Below, piece by piece: positions 37,947 through 51,200 of a stretch of DNA of 64,000 nt. The notes under the pieces are model-generated. The model was given only the letters and a program-made list of their open reading frames with translations. It was not told the DNA's origin and did not search any database. Each line of letters begins with the position of its first letter. Position 1 is the stretch's first letter. Position numbers and translations under genes: made by a program. Where the stretch lies: positions 7,646,954-7,710,953 of the forward strand of contig NC_135167.1 of the NCBI RefSeq assembly GCF_041146795.1, written 5' to 3'. The stretch comes from Maylandia zebra (lineage: Eukaryota; Chordata; Actinopteri; Cichliformes; Cichlidae).

Positions 37947-38906
37947 TTTTGTAAAATCACTTTCATAACTTTAGTAAGCCTTAGCCAAAAGTGCTTAAAA
38001 ACATAAACAAAAACCTCTAAAACCCACATAAAATCAGATATTAATTTCTTCTTGCTTAAATATGTCTGCAGTTTTTGGCTTCCTATCAGACAGCCAAAGG
38101 TTTCTTGGGATTCAAATTTTATTCCAGTAAGTATACCCAGTCCTCAGTCTTCACAGTGGTGGTCTATACTTTTCACTTTGTGAGGCTATCCACCTGACAC
38201 ATTATGTAATTTTCGGGTCTTCGTGACTAATGCACCATCAGCTGAGGCACCATGTTAATTATTGGAACCTTTGTACTTGGGTCAGCTGCTTCACACTGCC
38301 TTGGAAACTCTTTTTCCTTTGATCTACAGTGGGTGGTCAAAAAACCGGATCAAGACCCAAATTATGTAATATTGTAGCAAAAGTTCTCAACAATTAACAC
38401 ATGTGTGCCAAACAGGAAAATTTAATTGCCCAAATGGAAAAATGGTGAAAGATGGCATGTTAGCATGCTTTGAAGATGTTTTTTTGTCTTTTATTTTTTT
38501 CTGCCGAGAAAAAATAAGAAGTTGCTGAGTTTTTCTTTAGGGTATTTAAACATTTCTAGTACACTTGGAGGTTTTAATCATCTACTATAAAATATGTTTC
38601 CATAAAGAAAAGCTGTCATTGTAAGATGACATTAAGCTTATATCTCAAGTTGTATCTTCAAAAAAAGTGTTTCATTTTGCATATTTTGAATCCATTGTTT
38701 AGTTTTCATTTAGTTTGACAAGGATTACGTATTCAAATTAAATTAGTTTGGGTTAGATAACGAATTGTACTGCATGACTCCATGTAACAGATGCGGGTAG
38801 ACCAGGCCTGAATTTTAAAGCCGTCAGCCTGCAATCTATATATTGCCCACCAGAGGGGAAACTCTGATTTCCAAAAAGAAGTCCAGCTGTACAGAGCCCT
38901 TTAAAT

Positions 38907-39567
38907 GAGAGGTCTCAAACTTAAGTGAGCCGTGGGGCACTGCTGGCACTTTCATCTCATTGGGGGTCCACTTTAGTGTTCACGGAGTACAAAAAATAAT
39001 GCCGCGTGTTTTGTTTTGGGGGGGGGTTGCTCTCGCTAAATATTTGTACTAATCCTGTTTTCTCTCTCTTCGCACTAGTGTTTTCACGGTTTCACCCTTT
39101 GTAATAAGTTATTGCCACGTACATTTCGCTTCCGTGTTGGATCTGTTCTGTGTGTAGTGTTTTGTTTTGGGGTTTGTTTTGTGATTTTTTAAATTTCAAA
39201 TCTTGTATAACAAGACAAAACTGTAAACGTGAATGCAATTTTTTCCATTCACTCTCTTTCTGGTCAGACACGTGGCAGCACTTATGCTATAATTTTGTTC
39301 TTATTTAACAAAAAAATGCAGACATGTGTGTACACATTGGTTTTTGACTACTAGTGAAAATTGTTTTCTTTACAAATAACTCTCACTGAACTAACACGGC
39401 CAATCCCTCAACATGTTTGTACTGTGCTCATATTTTTGCTTTTTAAAGAACTTACTTCAGCATTGCACTCAGCATCGAACAAATCCTCCTTAAAAAGGTA
39501 ACTTGAAGTGCCAAATTGCTATATATTTCTTCACGTCAATATACAGGCTGCAAGTTTGAGACCTCTG
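38907..39567. mobile_element. hAT-like non-autonomous element with 8-bp target duplication
   Basis: Ends are inverted: GAGAGGTCTCAAACTT on the left and CAAGTTTGAGACCTCTG on the right. Flanks are CTTTAAAT (38899-38906) and CTTTAAGT (39568-39575), an 8-bp duplication with one change, as made by hAT transposases. 661 bp, no open frame. Confidence 0.75.
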
Positions 39568-40194
39568 CTTTAAGTCCATTGATATATGATCTCAGAAAAA
39601 ACTTTCCTGATAAATTTATGGACTCTAGCTAGTTTAAAATCTTACTGGATACAACATAATATTCATGTTAGGGAGGTAGGGTAAGCCTATATACATGTTG
39701 ATACTACAAGTTCCTCAGGTGTGCGGTGTTCTTGATAAAAGTGAAACACAGACTGTGTTCATGACATCCAATTTTAAAGCACCAAGAGGTATATTTTCAC
39801 AGAAGGATTTACAGAAGGTTTTGGGTGGCATCAAGGTGTCTATGTCCAATATACAATTTAAATACATCACATGCTCAATGTTAAAAAAAAACCCCTCTTT
39901 ACTTTAGGTTTCTAAGGGCGACACTTTCAACATATCTAAGAATGACTAAACCAACATGCATTTTACGTGCTCATACAGCCACTAGAAGCTGGTTAATTTT
40001 AAAACAAACAGGTGCATGTGTTTGCAGTTTTATATAAAGACTTTTTTCTTGTAATATGCAGATTCTCCTTCTAGAGATATATTTAATACCTTTTTATGGT
40101 CTTTCCCTATATTAACAGTGGATAAATCTATAGTTTCCAGGAATGCATGCATATAGAAAATACCCCAAAAGGGCTCAAAATATTAATAGCCACC

Positions 40195-40325
40195 TTTTTT
40201 CTTCTTCTTTCAGCTTCTTCCAATAAGGGTTGCCGCAGCAGATCATCTGCCTCCATCTCACCCTATCCTTATGCACAATCCTCTAACACGGCAACTCATT
40301 GCACACTAGCTTTCACTCTATAATT
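40195..40325 (-). mobile_element. LINE 3' end (RTE-like) in reverse, with AAG tail
   Basis: CTTCTTCTTTCAGC followed by GGGTTGCCGCAGCAGATCAT and CTGCCTCCATCTCACCCTAT is the reverse of the common fish LINE 3' end that finishes in (AAG)n. It probably belongs to the family seen at 6911-7090. Confidence 0.6.
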
Positions 40326-42127
40326 TGACAGTGGGGAAAACCTAAAAGTCCTTACTTACTTATTTACCAGGAAATCACCTTAACATCCACAATCATGGAC
40401 TTTGGGATTGGGCAGAATACTTACAGGTATCCTTTGCTTCATCACCTTTCCTCCAGAATGAAATGAGCTTAATATAAAATAAAATAATTCCTTTGTTATA
40501 CTTTGTTAAAACATACAAACAAGACAAGAGATGAAGTGATCAGTTTGGGAGCAACCAAAAGGTATAAATAAAGATTTCTTATTTTAGTTTCAGGAAGAGA
40601 CCAAATGCAATCAGTTGTGTTTTACATTGCTGCAACACATAAGAAAAACAGTCCCCATAAATGTTTCAATGAGAATAACAACAGATTTTCTTAATTCTAA
40701 TATTACCAATGAGAGAGAAATCATAAACCAAGGTCAAAAACACTGATCGGAAAATCCCTTGAACTACAACCTGAAACTCCAAGGCTTGTGACTTTGTTTA
40801 TGCACGAGGACACTGCTGATGATGAAATACCCCTGAGACATCCTTGCAGCTGCTTCCCTAGATACTGCTCCGTCACACAAAGGTGTCCAAGTGACAGTGC
40901 TGCTGCATAATGTTTCTATTCACGGGATGCTAAGCCACTTTCAAACTATCCATCTGCTCCAGCACAGATTTAACAGGTGAGGGTGACAGAGGAAAAAAGG
41001 ATATCACAAGCTTTAACATCATAAGCAGGACACGAGTAAGCCAAGCTGTGAAAAAGGACACACAGAAGGAAATTATTCAGGACAGAAAGAAGACCAGGAG
41101 TGAGTGGACCAAAGTCCAAAAGGCAAATGACAAAACCTCTTCAGAACCCACCTGTCTTCACAGTTTTCTCTGAGTCAGCTTCAGTGGGTACCAGAACTTT
41201 AGGAGAGGCATAAGTGTTTCAAGTAAGTTCTGATTTTTTGCTGCATTGTCTTTGTATAATACTATATGCTTCTGGGACTAATGCCTGTGCACTTCTCATG
41301 CTCTGATCATCTCGAGTAGCATTCTTTAAACAAGTTGCATAAAAATCTAAACTCCTTCAAAAAACAAACAACGAAAGAGGGTTTTTTTTTTAACTTTTTG
41401 TTGTTGAAGTTTCAATGCAGAATGTATGAATGGGAAGTGAGGCATGTACCTCAAGGTAATCCCATTTCTTTGAGTACAGCTCAATAAACCTCCATGTTGT
41501 TTAGGGCGAGCAGGTGTCCTGGTTCAGGTGGGACTGCACAGTATTTGTCTTCCCATAACACAAACTGAGATAATATCCTACATTTTAATTAGCTGTAGTT
41601 TGCAAGCATTAACAGATAAATCTCACAATAAACATGTCGCTAATCTTTAGAAGTATCGCTACTGAAAACCAAAGATGAATACCAGAGAGACAGTCGGCTG
41701 AAATAGTAGTTTTATTACAACAGGTTGCTCTGTGTGTAATTCTTATTGATTGATTGCATAGAAATAATTGATTGCTTTGGCTCAGACCAAAGTAGTGGGA
41801 ATTATTAGAGCCCAAATTTGACGAGATGAAAGCATGGGTGACTTTTTTTAAGGTCAAATGAAAAAAAAGATCTTTTGAAACATGTCTTAACTAAAGAAAG
41901 GATGACAATGTGGTAATTTGTAAGTAATAAACAAAGCTCAGTTAAAGATTACATGCAGGTGTTGAGTTTGAGTAGTAGAATGAGGAAAATATCACACATT
42001 GTGCAAGACAATGTCCCCACCTCTACAGTATACAGTGAAAAGTAGTTTCTGCCTTCCTGTTTTAAAATTAGACAAAGATGACTCAAGTAAATACAAAGTG
42101 CTGTTTTAAAATAACTATTTCAATAAT

Positions 42128-42903
42128 TTAGGGGGGGAAAGCAATCCATACCTTCCTGGCCCTGTGTAAAAAAGTCACTGCCTCCTAAACCCAATCACTG
42201 GTTGTGCCACCCTGGGAAGCAAGAACTGCAGTCAGCATTTACGATAACTAAAAATCAGTCTTTCACATCGCCGTGGAGGACTTCTGTCCCACTCTTCTTT
42301 GCAGAATTGTTTTAATTCAGCCATATTGGTGAGTTTTCCGGATCATGTGCTCATGTGAAAGCCTCTCAACTCCAGACTTTTACTGGGCCACTCCAAAACC
42401 TTCATTTTGGGGTTTTTTAAAGCCTTCAGAGGTGGACTTGCTGGTGTCTTTCTGATCATTATCCTGCTTCTTAACCCAACCCCGCTTGAGCTTCAGGGCA
42501 TGAACTGATGGCCGGACATTCTCATTTAGGATTTTCTGGCAGAGAGCAGAATTCCTGATTCCATCAATTATGGTAAGTCATCCAGGTCATGAAACAGCAA
42601 AGCAACCCCAGACCATCACACTACCACTTATGACATCCTGTGTTAGTTTAGCCAGATATAATAGATCTTGTCAGTCTGAATATTGTCGGAATATTTTCCC
42701 AAAAGTCATGGGGATCATCAAGATGTTTTTGTCCAGTGAGAGACGAATCTTTGTGTTGTTTTGGTCAGCTGTGGGGTTTGCCTTGGACCTTTTTTATGGA
42801 AGCCATTTTTTTTCAGCCTCTTTCTTACTGCAAAATCATGAACACTGACCTAAAGAACGAAAGAAAGAAATCAGCAATGGGGCAAATATTTTTTCACAGA
42901 ACT
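42128..42903 (-). mobile_element. Tc1-like transposon fossil
   Basis: Both ends resemble the same terminal motif (left AATCCATACCTTCCTGGCCC, right GGGGCAAATATTTTTTCACA, inverted). The interior reads antisense transposase: GACTTCTGTCCCACTCTTCT, CTTTTACTGGGCCACTCCAA, CAGACCATCACACTACCACT. Heavily broken and shortened compared with a full element of about 1.3 kb or more. Confidence 0.65.
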
Positions 42904-45900
42904 TTCTTCTTGATTCTTACTGTCCATCCCTTTGAGGCTATATGACGTACAGTATGCTGGCGCTGTGGTTCCCAGAGAGTGTGTGGGTGTTTGCCTGTGA
43001 GGGTTTACAATATCTACCCACAATAAAAATGCACTGGCTCATTAGTGTATTCCATTGTGCATACAAGTATATAATTCTGCACAGTATATTACAACTTATT
43101 TGTCACACACGCAGTCAAAGGTGCCTGACCTGCAGCTACTACTTTCACATGGGGCCAGACGCCATTCTGTACCTCAGGCCCAGACTCATCAAAATGTCAC
43201 ACCGCATTTCCTGTTCTGATTTAATTTCCATTAATTCTCTGTTGTACGTTTTTCATCATTAGTGCTGCAAAGCCACCCAGGCTGTTGTCTGCATATCATC
43301 TATTATTTCCCCCCTAAATTCCCTTCCTCCTGCATGAGCACAGTGGAAAACAAACAGACGCTCATTAGCATGTGTGACCCGTTGGTGGTAAACAGGCTTA
43401 TTTCCACATGAGTGAAGTGCGAGAATGGATTCCACCGGGACAGTTGAGGTAGGTGGGCCCGCCGGCTGCCTTCATGGGGACTTTAATAGGGACTTAACAA
43501 ATGCAAGTGGACAGGCACAACATTCTCTGGCACAGGGGGTCATGTTGGTACAGTGAGCACTTGTTAGAGGGTGACTCACTGTATTTGGACTCTTGGGTGG
43601 CCACTGATATTCACTTCATTTTTAATGTGAATTTTTTTTTCTCCTCAGTGCTAATTGTTGGATTGTGACGGATGCTGAGTGCTGTCTGCCAGAGCTGAGG
43701 TAATGCGTGGCTTTCAAATAATGCTTCTGTGCTCTGCTCTTGAAGTGATGAAAGCGGCCTGTAATTACAGGGATAATCAAAACTGTCAGAGGCTCTTCTA
43801 TGGATGGTTTTGTTTACTGTCTGCTTCTCTCACAGCGTCACAAGCTGCTGGCCCTCCACTTCCTCTGGCTGGGCCTTAGACCTCAAAAGATCACAGCAGT
43901 TGTATCTGTCTGAGAATCAAATGTAAGTAAAAGTCAGTTTCATTAATGGGTTGTTTTAGAAACCTGTTCGGCTTTCCTGTACTCAGCTCATAGGGCTACA
44001 GTATAACAAAGTTGCAGAACAAATCAGGTGGCTCTTTTATCATTTGTCCCTCGCAGGGATTAATCTGTTCATATCAGTACAAAGTCCTGATGGGAGTGGT
44101 CGCTTTCAGGGTGCCAATGCCCCCATGCAGAGGCCACCGGAGGTCCCTAAACTGTATGAAATTGATCTGAAAAACAATTATATGCTACTTTACTAATACA
44201 CTGTTTGCTAGTTTTTCTTCTTCTTGTCACCTGTCTACATTTTTCCTCTTAGTTATGCTGCTTTTTCAAATAGAGATCAATATGTTGTCCAAGGAAAGGA
44301 TTATAAGGATCACAGCTTCCATGTGGCATGTAAAAAAAGGCACATGTTACCTATAACTTCAAGAGGAATATGTCGGGTTCTTTTTGTTTGGGTTTTTTTT
44401 TTTTAAAAAAAAGCGGTATAAAATTTTCCATTCAGTCTTTTTTGTCCCACACTCAGTTACGTCTGTTCCCCTCAAGGTGGCAGCATTTCAGTATCTTTTC
44501 ATTCCTTTGTTGTTGCAGGAGATGCTACAACAGTCTCCACAAGCCATGACAGCATGATACCTTTTAGGCACACACATTAGGCATTTAAGTGAAAGTACAG
44601 ATAAGTATCTGTACTATTAAAAAAAACTAAACAAAACATAATTGTGTTAAAAAAAATACTCTGATAAAAGCTGAAATACTGATTCTTTATTCAAGTAAGT
44701 GTGAAAAAGGACAGGTCTGAAATTTGTTTTCGTTTTTCCCCCCAAGCCAAGTCATATTAATATCATAATTAAACAATAGTGATATAAGAGAAACCTCAAC
44801 TTTAATTCTAATTTTAATGAATTCACTTGAACATCTGTTACATAGAACATAATGTTACAGAGTGAAATTGATTATAATCAGCACACACCTAGTATAGAGC
44901 TAGTATAAACCACAAGTGAATCTGATCAGCATCATCAGCTTGAATTTGTGTGCTACCCTTGATGTGATATCACACTGACTTTGAACAACACAACTGCCCT
45001 GCACAAACTTCATTGTGGTATTGTAAACCAACCAGTGAAGCCTGCACTAAACTGGCCAGCATTTTCATGCAACCTCTGAATAATAACATTAGTACACTTC
45101 ATTTTGTTTAGCAGGGTGTTTCACAATATGAAAAAAAAGGAAACATAACTTGAGATATAAAGTTGTATTTTAAACAAATGCTCAAATTAACAAGAACATC
45201 ACATGATATAACCTTTAAATTTCCAGTTCATCAAATGTCACTGAGCAGTCCTTAAATTTTTAAAATAACCTCTCTTCTTCCTCTCTTGTCTTGTCTTTCA
45301 TACATCTTTCTCTACCTCTGAGTGATGCTACCTCTCATTCTCACTCTCCCTGAGAAATGTGGCAGTTGCAGCACTAGCTAGCAGACAGATTTTGTGACAA
45401 ACTGCACAGAAACAGCTATGTGAATGCCAATATTTGTTGAGCTGGTAGAAATGTTGCATTTTAAATTACCTACCACTTAAAAAAAACATGTCACTGCCTT
45501 TATGCTCAGTCCTTTTCTGGTGTGCTATTTTGTTTGGTTGTTTTTTCTTTCGCCTATCTCTTTGGACGTAATAAACATCAGTGATGCATACACTCACCTT
45601 CCCTCTATTTAGGTTTAAGTGAATTTGGTATTTCAAGGTGTGAGGTGAGAGGAAATAATGATTCCCCTGAAATGTCATAAGTCTAAAGTAAAAAGCCAGT
45701 TTAAAAAATATAAGAAGTAGAGAGTCTGGATATTTGTGTTAAAATGTGTTGAGTAAGAGTAAAAAAAAAACTGTCAGAAAAATAGATATCTGAATTTCTA
45801 TTTATATACAGTAACAAAGTACTTTGTTATTTATCACTATTGGTTTTAGAGGTTAATTTTCCACAAATTTCAACTTTTTCCATCTCTTGTTTTTAGCATT

Positions 45901-45966
45901 TTAGTGAATAATTGGTATTAGGTATGCTAAGTAAGATCAAGTCAATTTAGGGATTTTAATTGTTGT

Positions 45967-46028
45967 AAAAAAACAAAACAAAACAAAACAAAAAACAAAA
46001 CAATATTATTATTGTATTATTATTATTG
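45967..46028. repeat. (AAAAC)n and (ATT)n simple repeats
   Basis: AAAAC units at about 45967-46001 followed by ATT units at about 46003-46028, both slightly imperfect. No linked gene. Confidence 0.8.
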
Positions 46029-46747
46029 TAAAACACTAAACACTAAATACCTGAGCACCATATCGCTATCTAGTAACACCTATGTTTACATAGGTTATCA
46101 TCCTATAGGAAAAGACAGATAGCATTCATAGATATGTGGAAAAATTGGTCTATACAGCTAAAGATACACAGGTGGATTTGTTTTCCCTACCGTGACCAGG
46201 TTAGTATTTTTTTTCTGTGTATTTGAACCCTTGCTTCCCCTTGTGCATTTACAAGTAACTGCTAACAGTATAACCAGTAATTAACATTTCTGGAACACGA
46301 CTCAACCTTTTCAGAATAAACAGCTTGAACTCTGTGGGGTTTTTTTGGAACACAAATATTATTTCCTTTGGGTACCAATGGCAGTAAGAACATGGCAGAA
46401 AAAAGTGTATGTTTTCTTCCCTTGTGATAATTTGATTCTTAATGAGGGTCAAGTGAAGACCACAGAAACAGCATGCTGTGTTCACTGTAAATGGAAATCC
46501 TCTTTAAGGTGCAAACTTAAAGTGGTAGATTTAGAAATCTTTTAGCAGGCTAAGCACTTTATGAGCTTATCTTTTGTTGCATCCTAGGGAACATGGGAAA
46601 ACGGATGCAAAATTTATAAGCCAGTTAACAAGTATCATATTTGCAGTCCGAGTCCAGCCTTTGGTAAGATACCGTTTCTGTAAATTATTACATTTGTGTC
46701 ATATTGCACTGCTTGGTCACAAATTGTTGGCACGCCACTGTTAAAAA

Positions 46748-46778
46748 AAAGGGGGGTGCACTTTTGCGCACCCCCTTT
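46748..46778. repeat. GC-rich hairpin (GGGGGTGC / GCACCCCC)
   Basis: GGGGGTGC (46752-46759), an 8-nt loop, and its exact inverse (46768-46775), with AAA and TTT extending the stem past one unpaired G. It may be the inner or outer end of a small inverted-repeat element. Confidence 0.7.
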
Positions 46779-47399
46779 ACAACTACACCCCTGCAATCGT
46801 GCAGACAGACACGGTCATTGTATAGCTGGCCCTCCACTGTGTTTTTTGAGCGGAAAACAATCCTGATCCTGGATCAGTATCCCTGATTTCCTTCATACCT
46901 CATCATCGTAAAGGTAGTCGCTACGGCGGTGCCCCGAGAGGTGACAAGAGGTCTCACTCTGTTTACATTTTTCCATCCGATTTTTAAATAGAAGCTCCAA
47001 CGAATAATTGCATCCCCCTGTAAAGCCATTTTTCTTCAGAGACCCGCTATTCCCATGCTATATCCATGCTGCCGTGTTTGATGAGAATGATAGCGTAACG
47101 AACACGCCTTGTGTGGATATTATGCACTTAAAATAATCCGATAGGGTGTGCAGTGTATGTAGTTTTACGCTTAATTCGACCAAAGATGCTCGAAACTGTT
47201 AAAAACTGAGGATTTCTCCCAATGAGCGCCACAGCAGTCACTATGGTAACTGCTCTCCATGGTGGCAAAGCTGCAGTAAGAGCGACGCCCTCTTTCACCG
47301 AGGCGGAGTGATTCATCACACGATGCATATACGATCTGTACGCATGGCGCCGTGTTTACGGCTAACACGGCAGACTGCAGACTGACCGAAGGAGACTGT

Positions 47400-48217
47400 G
47401 TGTGTGTGCGTACCTGTGAGTTATTCCATGTAACTGCGCGAACCGCTCACTTATCTATCGACCGAGGGCGTTAGAAAACCAAAGATTTTGACCTCAACCG
47501 CAGCAAAAAGCTCAAATATTCATTTTAGCCCGCTGGTATGAAGGTGAATTACCACAACAACGCGGTGCGTGTGTGCATGATGAGCGGCTGAGGAGGAGGA
47601 GGAGGAGAAGAAGGAGGCTGCGGTCTGAAGCCAGATTTTATCCTGGATATTTCGAAACAAACGCCGTGCCGTTTACTTAACGGGGCACTGTACAAGTGGA
47701 ATATGTTACTGTATCCCCCAGTCCATCTCGGTCCATCCCAATTTTAGGGGAGGTTTGACCCGTTTTCTGCCTCCTGAGGATCCTCCAGCAACAGCAGCGG
47801 GACGGTGAACGGTTTTTCCTCCAGATATGGAGTGTGAAGATGCGGATTACAGAGGAATCCCCGCCGCTAGTTTAGATACAGTGGTCTTATATTCTCCAGT
47901 GCGGCGCTATCCAAGAGAAGAATAACTATGAATACATATTTTCTGACCTCGGGACTAAATCGGTGATATCGCTCTCTATATATGCTTTTTTAATTTTATT
48001 TTTTTTGGAGCACGACTGGACTCCCGTTAGGAAACGTGAGAGTGCAATCCTGCTAGCCTGTTTGTAGTAGCTATTAGCTCCATTAGCCGGCTAACAGCTA
48101 AAAGGTGCTGGCTGGAGCTTAAAAGGCGTTTTGATAACTCTGACTGGGTTTTCCCCACGTTTCCTTCCCACAGCATATTTATTTACTGGATTTAAAGTGT
48201 GATTCACTCATTCGGGG
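47400..48217 (+). promoter_or_regulatory. igf1r: igf1r promoter and presumed long 5' UTR with several upstream ORFs
   Basis: This stretch is richer in CpG than its surroundings and contains a purine block of GGA units near 47590-47616. Mammalian IGF1R has a TATA-less promoter and an unusually long structured leader of roughly 1 kb, and the same is inferred here. Upstream ATGs with early stops: 47538-47591 (17 codons), 47703-47747 (14 codons), 47827-47925 (32 codons) with an overlapping 47839-47874, and 47928-47966 (12 codons). None is in frame with the main ORF without a stop. Transcription start is not known, so how many lie in the mRNA is uncertain. Confidence 0.5.
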
Positions 48218-51200
48218 ATGAGGTCTCGAAAGGAAAGGAGCCGCTTGACCTTGTTTTGGGGTCTGATGCTGGGTCTTTCGTCCTGCCTACGGCCCGCCAC
48301 CGCAGAAAGTAAGTAATGCCTCTCTACGCTACTACACACACGGGCAAACTGTGTTTTTCCATGCTTCGTTAGTGTTCAAACACGAGGAAAAGGGTCATTT
48401 TTGTTAACCCGAAAAACAGTGTTTTACTGTAAATATCGCACATGTAATACTGCACTGTGTAAGCAGAGTGTTATTTCCGCTATTTGCACATTATTTTTAT
48501 GCATTTAAAGTGAAAAACAGGTGTGTTGTTACTAGAAACGAAAAAAATATGGAATGTCACTTATGGTTTCACTATAGTTTTGCATTATTTCGGTCTAATA
48601 GATCATGATTTACTTTTCTACATTAAATTTGCGGTGTATATATTTATTTATCTTAAGTTGTTGTATTTATTTGGGCTTTAAATGGGCTTTTAAGTCACTG
48701 AGAGATTTTTGGGGGCTTTCTACATATGTAGGCTAGTTTGTTATGTCGAATTTATTTTAGAGGCAATTTTCCAACTTTGGAATAACTAAACTTTATCTTG
48801 TTCTATCTGACACTTATCTTATTGCATGGAATTTGCGCTTTACACCTTGACATATTTTTATGAGACAAAAGGAAATATAATTTTAACTCTTGGTGAAAAC
48901 TTTTTTTTTTGGTGTGACTATAATAGATCGTTTTAATATTTTACTTGGCGTTTCTAACTACATCACAAACATGAGTCAGCGTTATGACTATTCATTTAGT
49001 TTGTTTTTAAATACATCGCTGTGACTCATAGCATGATGAATCAGAACAAACAAAGTGGAGGTATGCCAATATAAAACCCCATCAAACAAGTGGAATGTTA
49101 GGAATTTTAAAATGTAATTTTTAGTTTAGTTTGACTCTAAAATTGAGAAATAATATTTTCACATTCAGGTAAGAAAAACAAACAAGATCTCACCTTTTAT
49201 ATAGCTTATCATATATCACATTTAGAGGATAAAAAGAAGAAGCACACCCAAGCATTTATTTCCTGTAAACATATTATATTTCGTTAACGTTTCAAGTTTT
49301 CCAGGAAAACGGCGTCCACCTGAAACTGACTTGGTTAAACACGGCCCTTACATTCAGTTAGGCAATGTTTTGTGTGCATGTTATTCACAATATAGGTTGT
49401 AATTTTTAGTAATGTTCCCTCGGGGCTGAGTGAAACTAATGCAGGTTTTTTGTTTTTTCCCCTCTCGCTGTACAGTCATTTATTCTCCTTTGTCAAACAA
49501 ACCTGGGGATACCTTGACCTTGGAAATGCTTTCATGAATACCAGACACAAATCATTTGAGCGACAAGAGGCCACAGATAAGAATATTAGAATATTGTGGG
49601 GTCTTTTTTTATTATAATATATTTTTTAATGAAAAGTTGATAGCACTTTAAGGAGCGCTAATCAGACTGCATGGATTTTTCGCAATAAATAAAACTCGGT
49701 TGAGCACATAAACCTTACGACTTCTGTCAGCTTGTAAACCTTTTAATCTGATGCAGTTAAATTGTCTATAAATTTATATTCCTACATTTCTTTTTTATGT
49801 GTTGCCATCTGAAACGTTTCCATGTTTCCAGCTAAACTGTAAACTGGGCTTCCCGATTCATCCCATTCATGGTGACGTGCTGGGGAGGGCTGGGTTAGGT
49901 GGGTTTTTAACCAGGGTCTGGGTTTTAAAATAGAACAAGCCAAAGTACATTCACAAGCAACACAGACCAAGTTCTGTTGATTGGAAAGACTGAGGAGCTT
50001 GTGAACTGTGTGTTATGGGGTTTTGGTTACAGGACAAACCTGAGAGCTGCAGAGAGGTTCTCCCATCGAAGTCCTGCATTTATTCTTACTCTGGTGTGGA
50101 GCTGTGTAAAGATTCCTTGTGTGGCTTAACTTTGAGCCTTTTTACTGATTTACAGTATCAGTTGGCACTGAAGTTCATCTGGCATGAAGGGTGTACTATG
50201 AAGCAAGTTCTGCATAGCAGGGCTTTCTTTGTGTTAGCTAGTTTGACAGAATCTAAAAACCCAGTTGGAGATAACAGGTATAACGTTTTTGGTTACCCTA
50301 AACCTCCTACTTCAAACTCTGTGCATGTTCACATAAAGAAGGTGCGTTCGATGTCTTGTTCAGTCATTTAAGCCAATCAGAAATTCTAAGAGAAAAAGGT
50401 AATAAAAAAACTCAGCAGTGGGATATTTAAATAAATCAGAGGCAGATCCGACATTAGGAAGAGCGCAATCATAAATCTTGTGAATTCATGCATGAATATA
50501 TGTATTTTTACATTCAGAGGGCTCTGGGTTCTGGATTTTAATGTCTAATGACAAAGCTGCAGATTAGCACTCAAACTTTAAAATTGATCCAGTTAAATGA
50601 CAGTCAGGTCTGAAGTGGATTTCAGGTTACTGCCTTTGCTTAGGTGTTTGGCTTTTGCAATATGAAGGATTTTGGATATGGTGTGCTTGCACGAAGTTGT
50701 GCATAAAACAAAAGCACGCAGCCTGACGGTGATGACAGGTAGATGAGACAGGTGATGATTGAAAAGTGGGTTTGAACAGGAAAGAGGATGAAAGCAGAGT
50801 AGAAAGAAATGCAAATAAATAAAAAACAAACAAACATACAAAGCACCGACAGTCTGACAATGTAACCAGAAGTTGGAACTTATGCTGTAACTTGCATCGT
50901 AACTTATGATGTAACTGGAATCTTCTGCTAACCCTACGCTGTAACCAGTCAGAGTCATTGTTGGCATTTGTCAGGTGCATGTCAGGTTGCACGGCTGTAC
51001 CTTTTCTGCAGTGCTTCTTTATGTGATAATAATTAGACACAGCTCAAAAGGTTGCATATAATGTATTCTTTGAATGAACAGAATAGATTGTCTGTATCAC
51101 ACTTAGAGCATGCTAAAGATTAAAAGTAAGGGTGAAAAGGTGGTGCTTTCAGCTGATGTTAAACCAGAACTCTGAACAAGGCTATGTGCTAGGCATTAGT

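Larger units (their letters stand above)
37191..47399. other. Gene-free spacer between ap3s2 and igf1r
   Basis: The two genes are divergent and share this 10-kb interval. It holds a Tc1 fossil (37328-37946), a hAT-like element (38907-39567), a LINE 3' end (40195-40325), another Tc1-like fossil (42128-42903), simple repeats near 45967-46028 and a GC hairpin (46748-46778). Elsewhere it is AT-rich with no supported exon. A second divergent gene such as arpin, neighbour of AP3S2 in mammals, was looked for and not seen. Confidence 0.55.

Noticed and set aside
50015..51040. Open frames of 118-137 codons in igf1r intron 1
   Set aside because: No domain, no splice context, ordinary chance length in AT-rich intron sequence.
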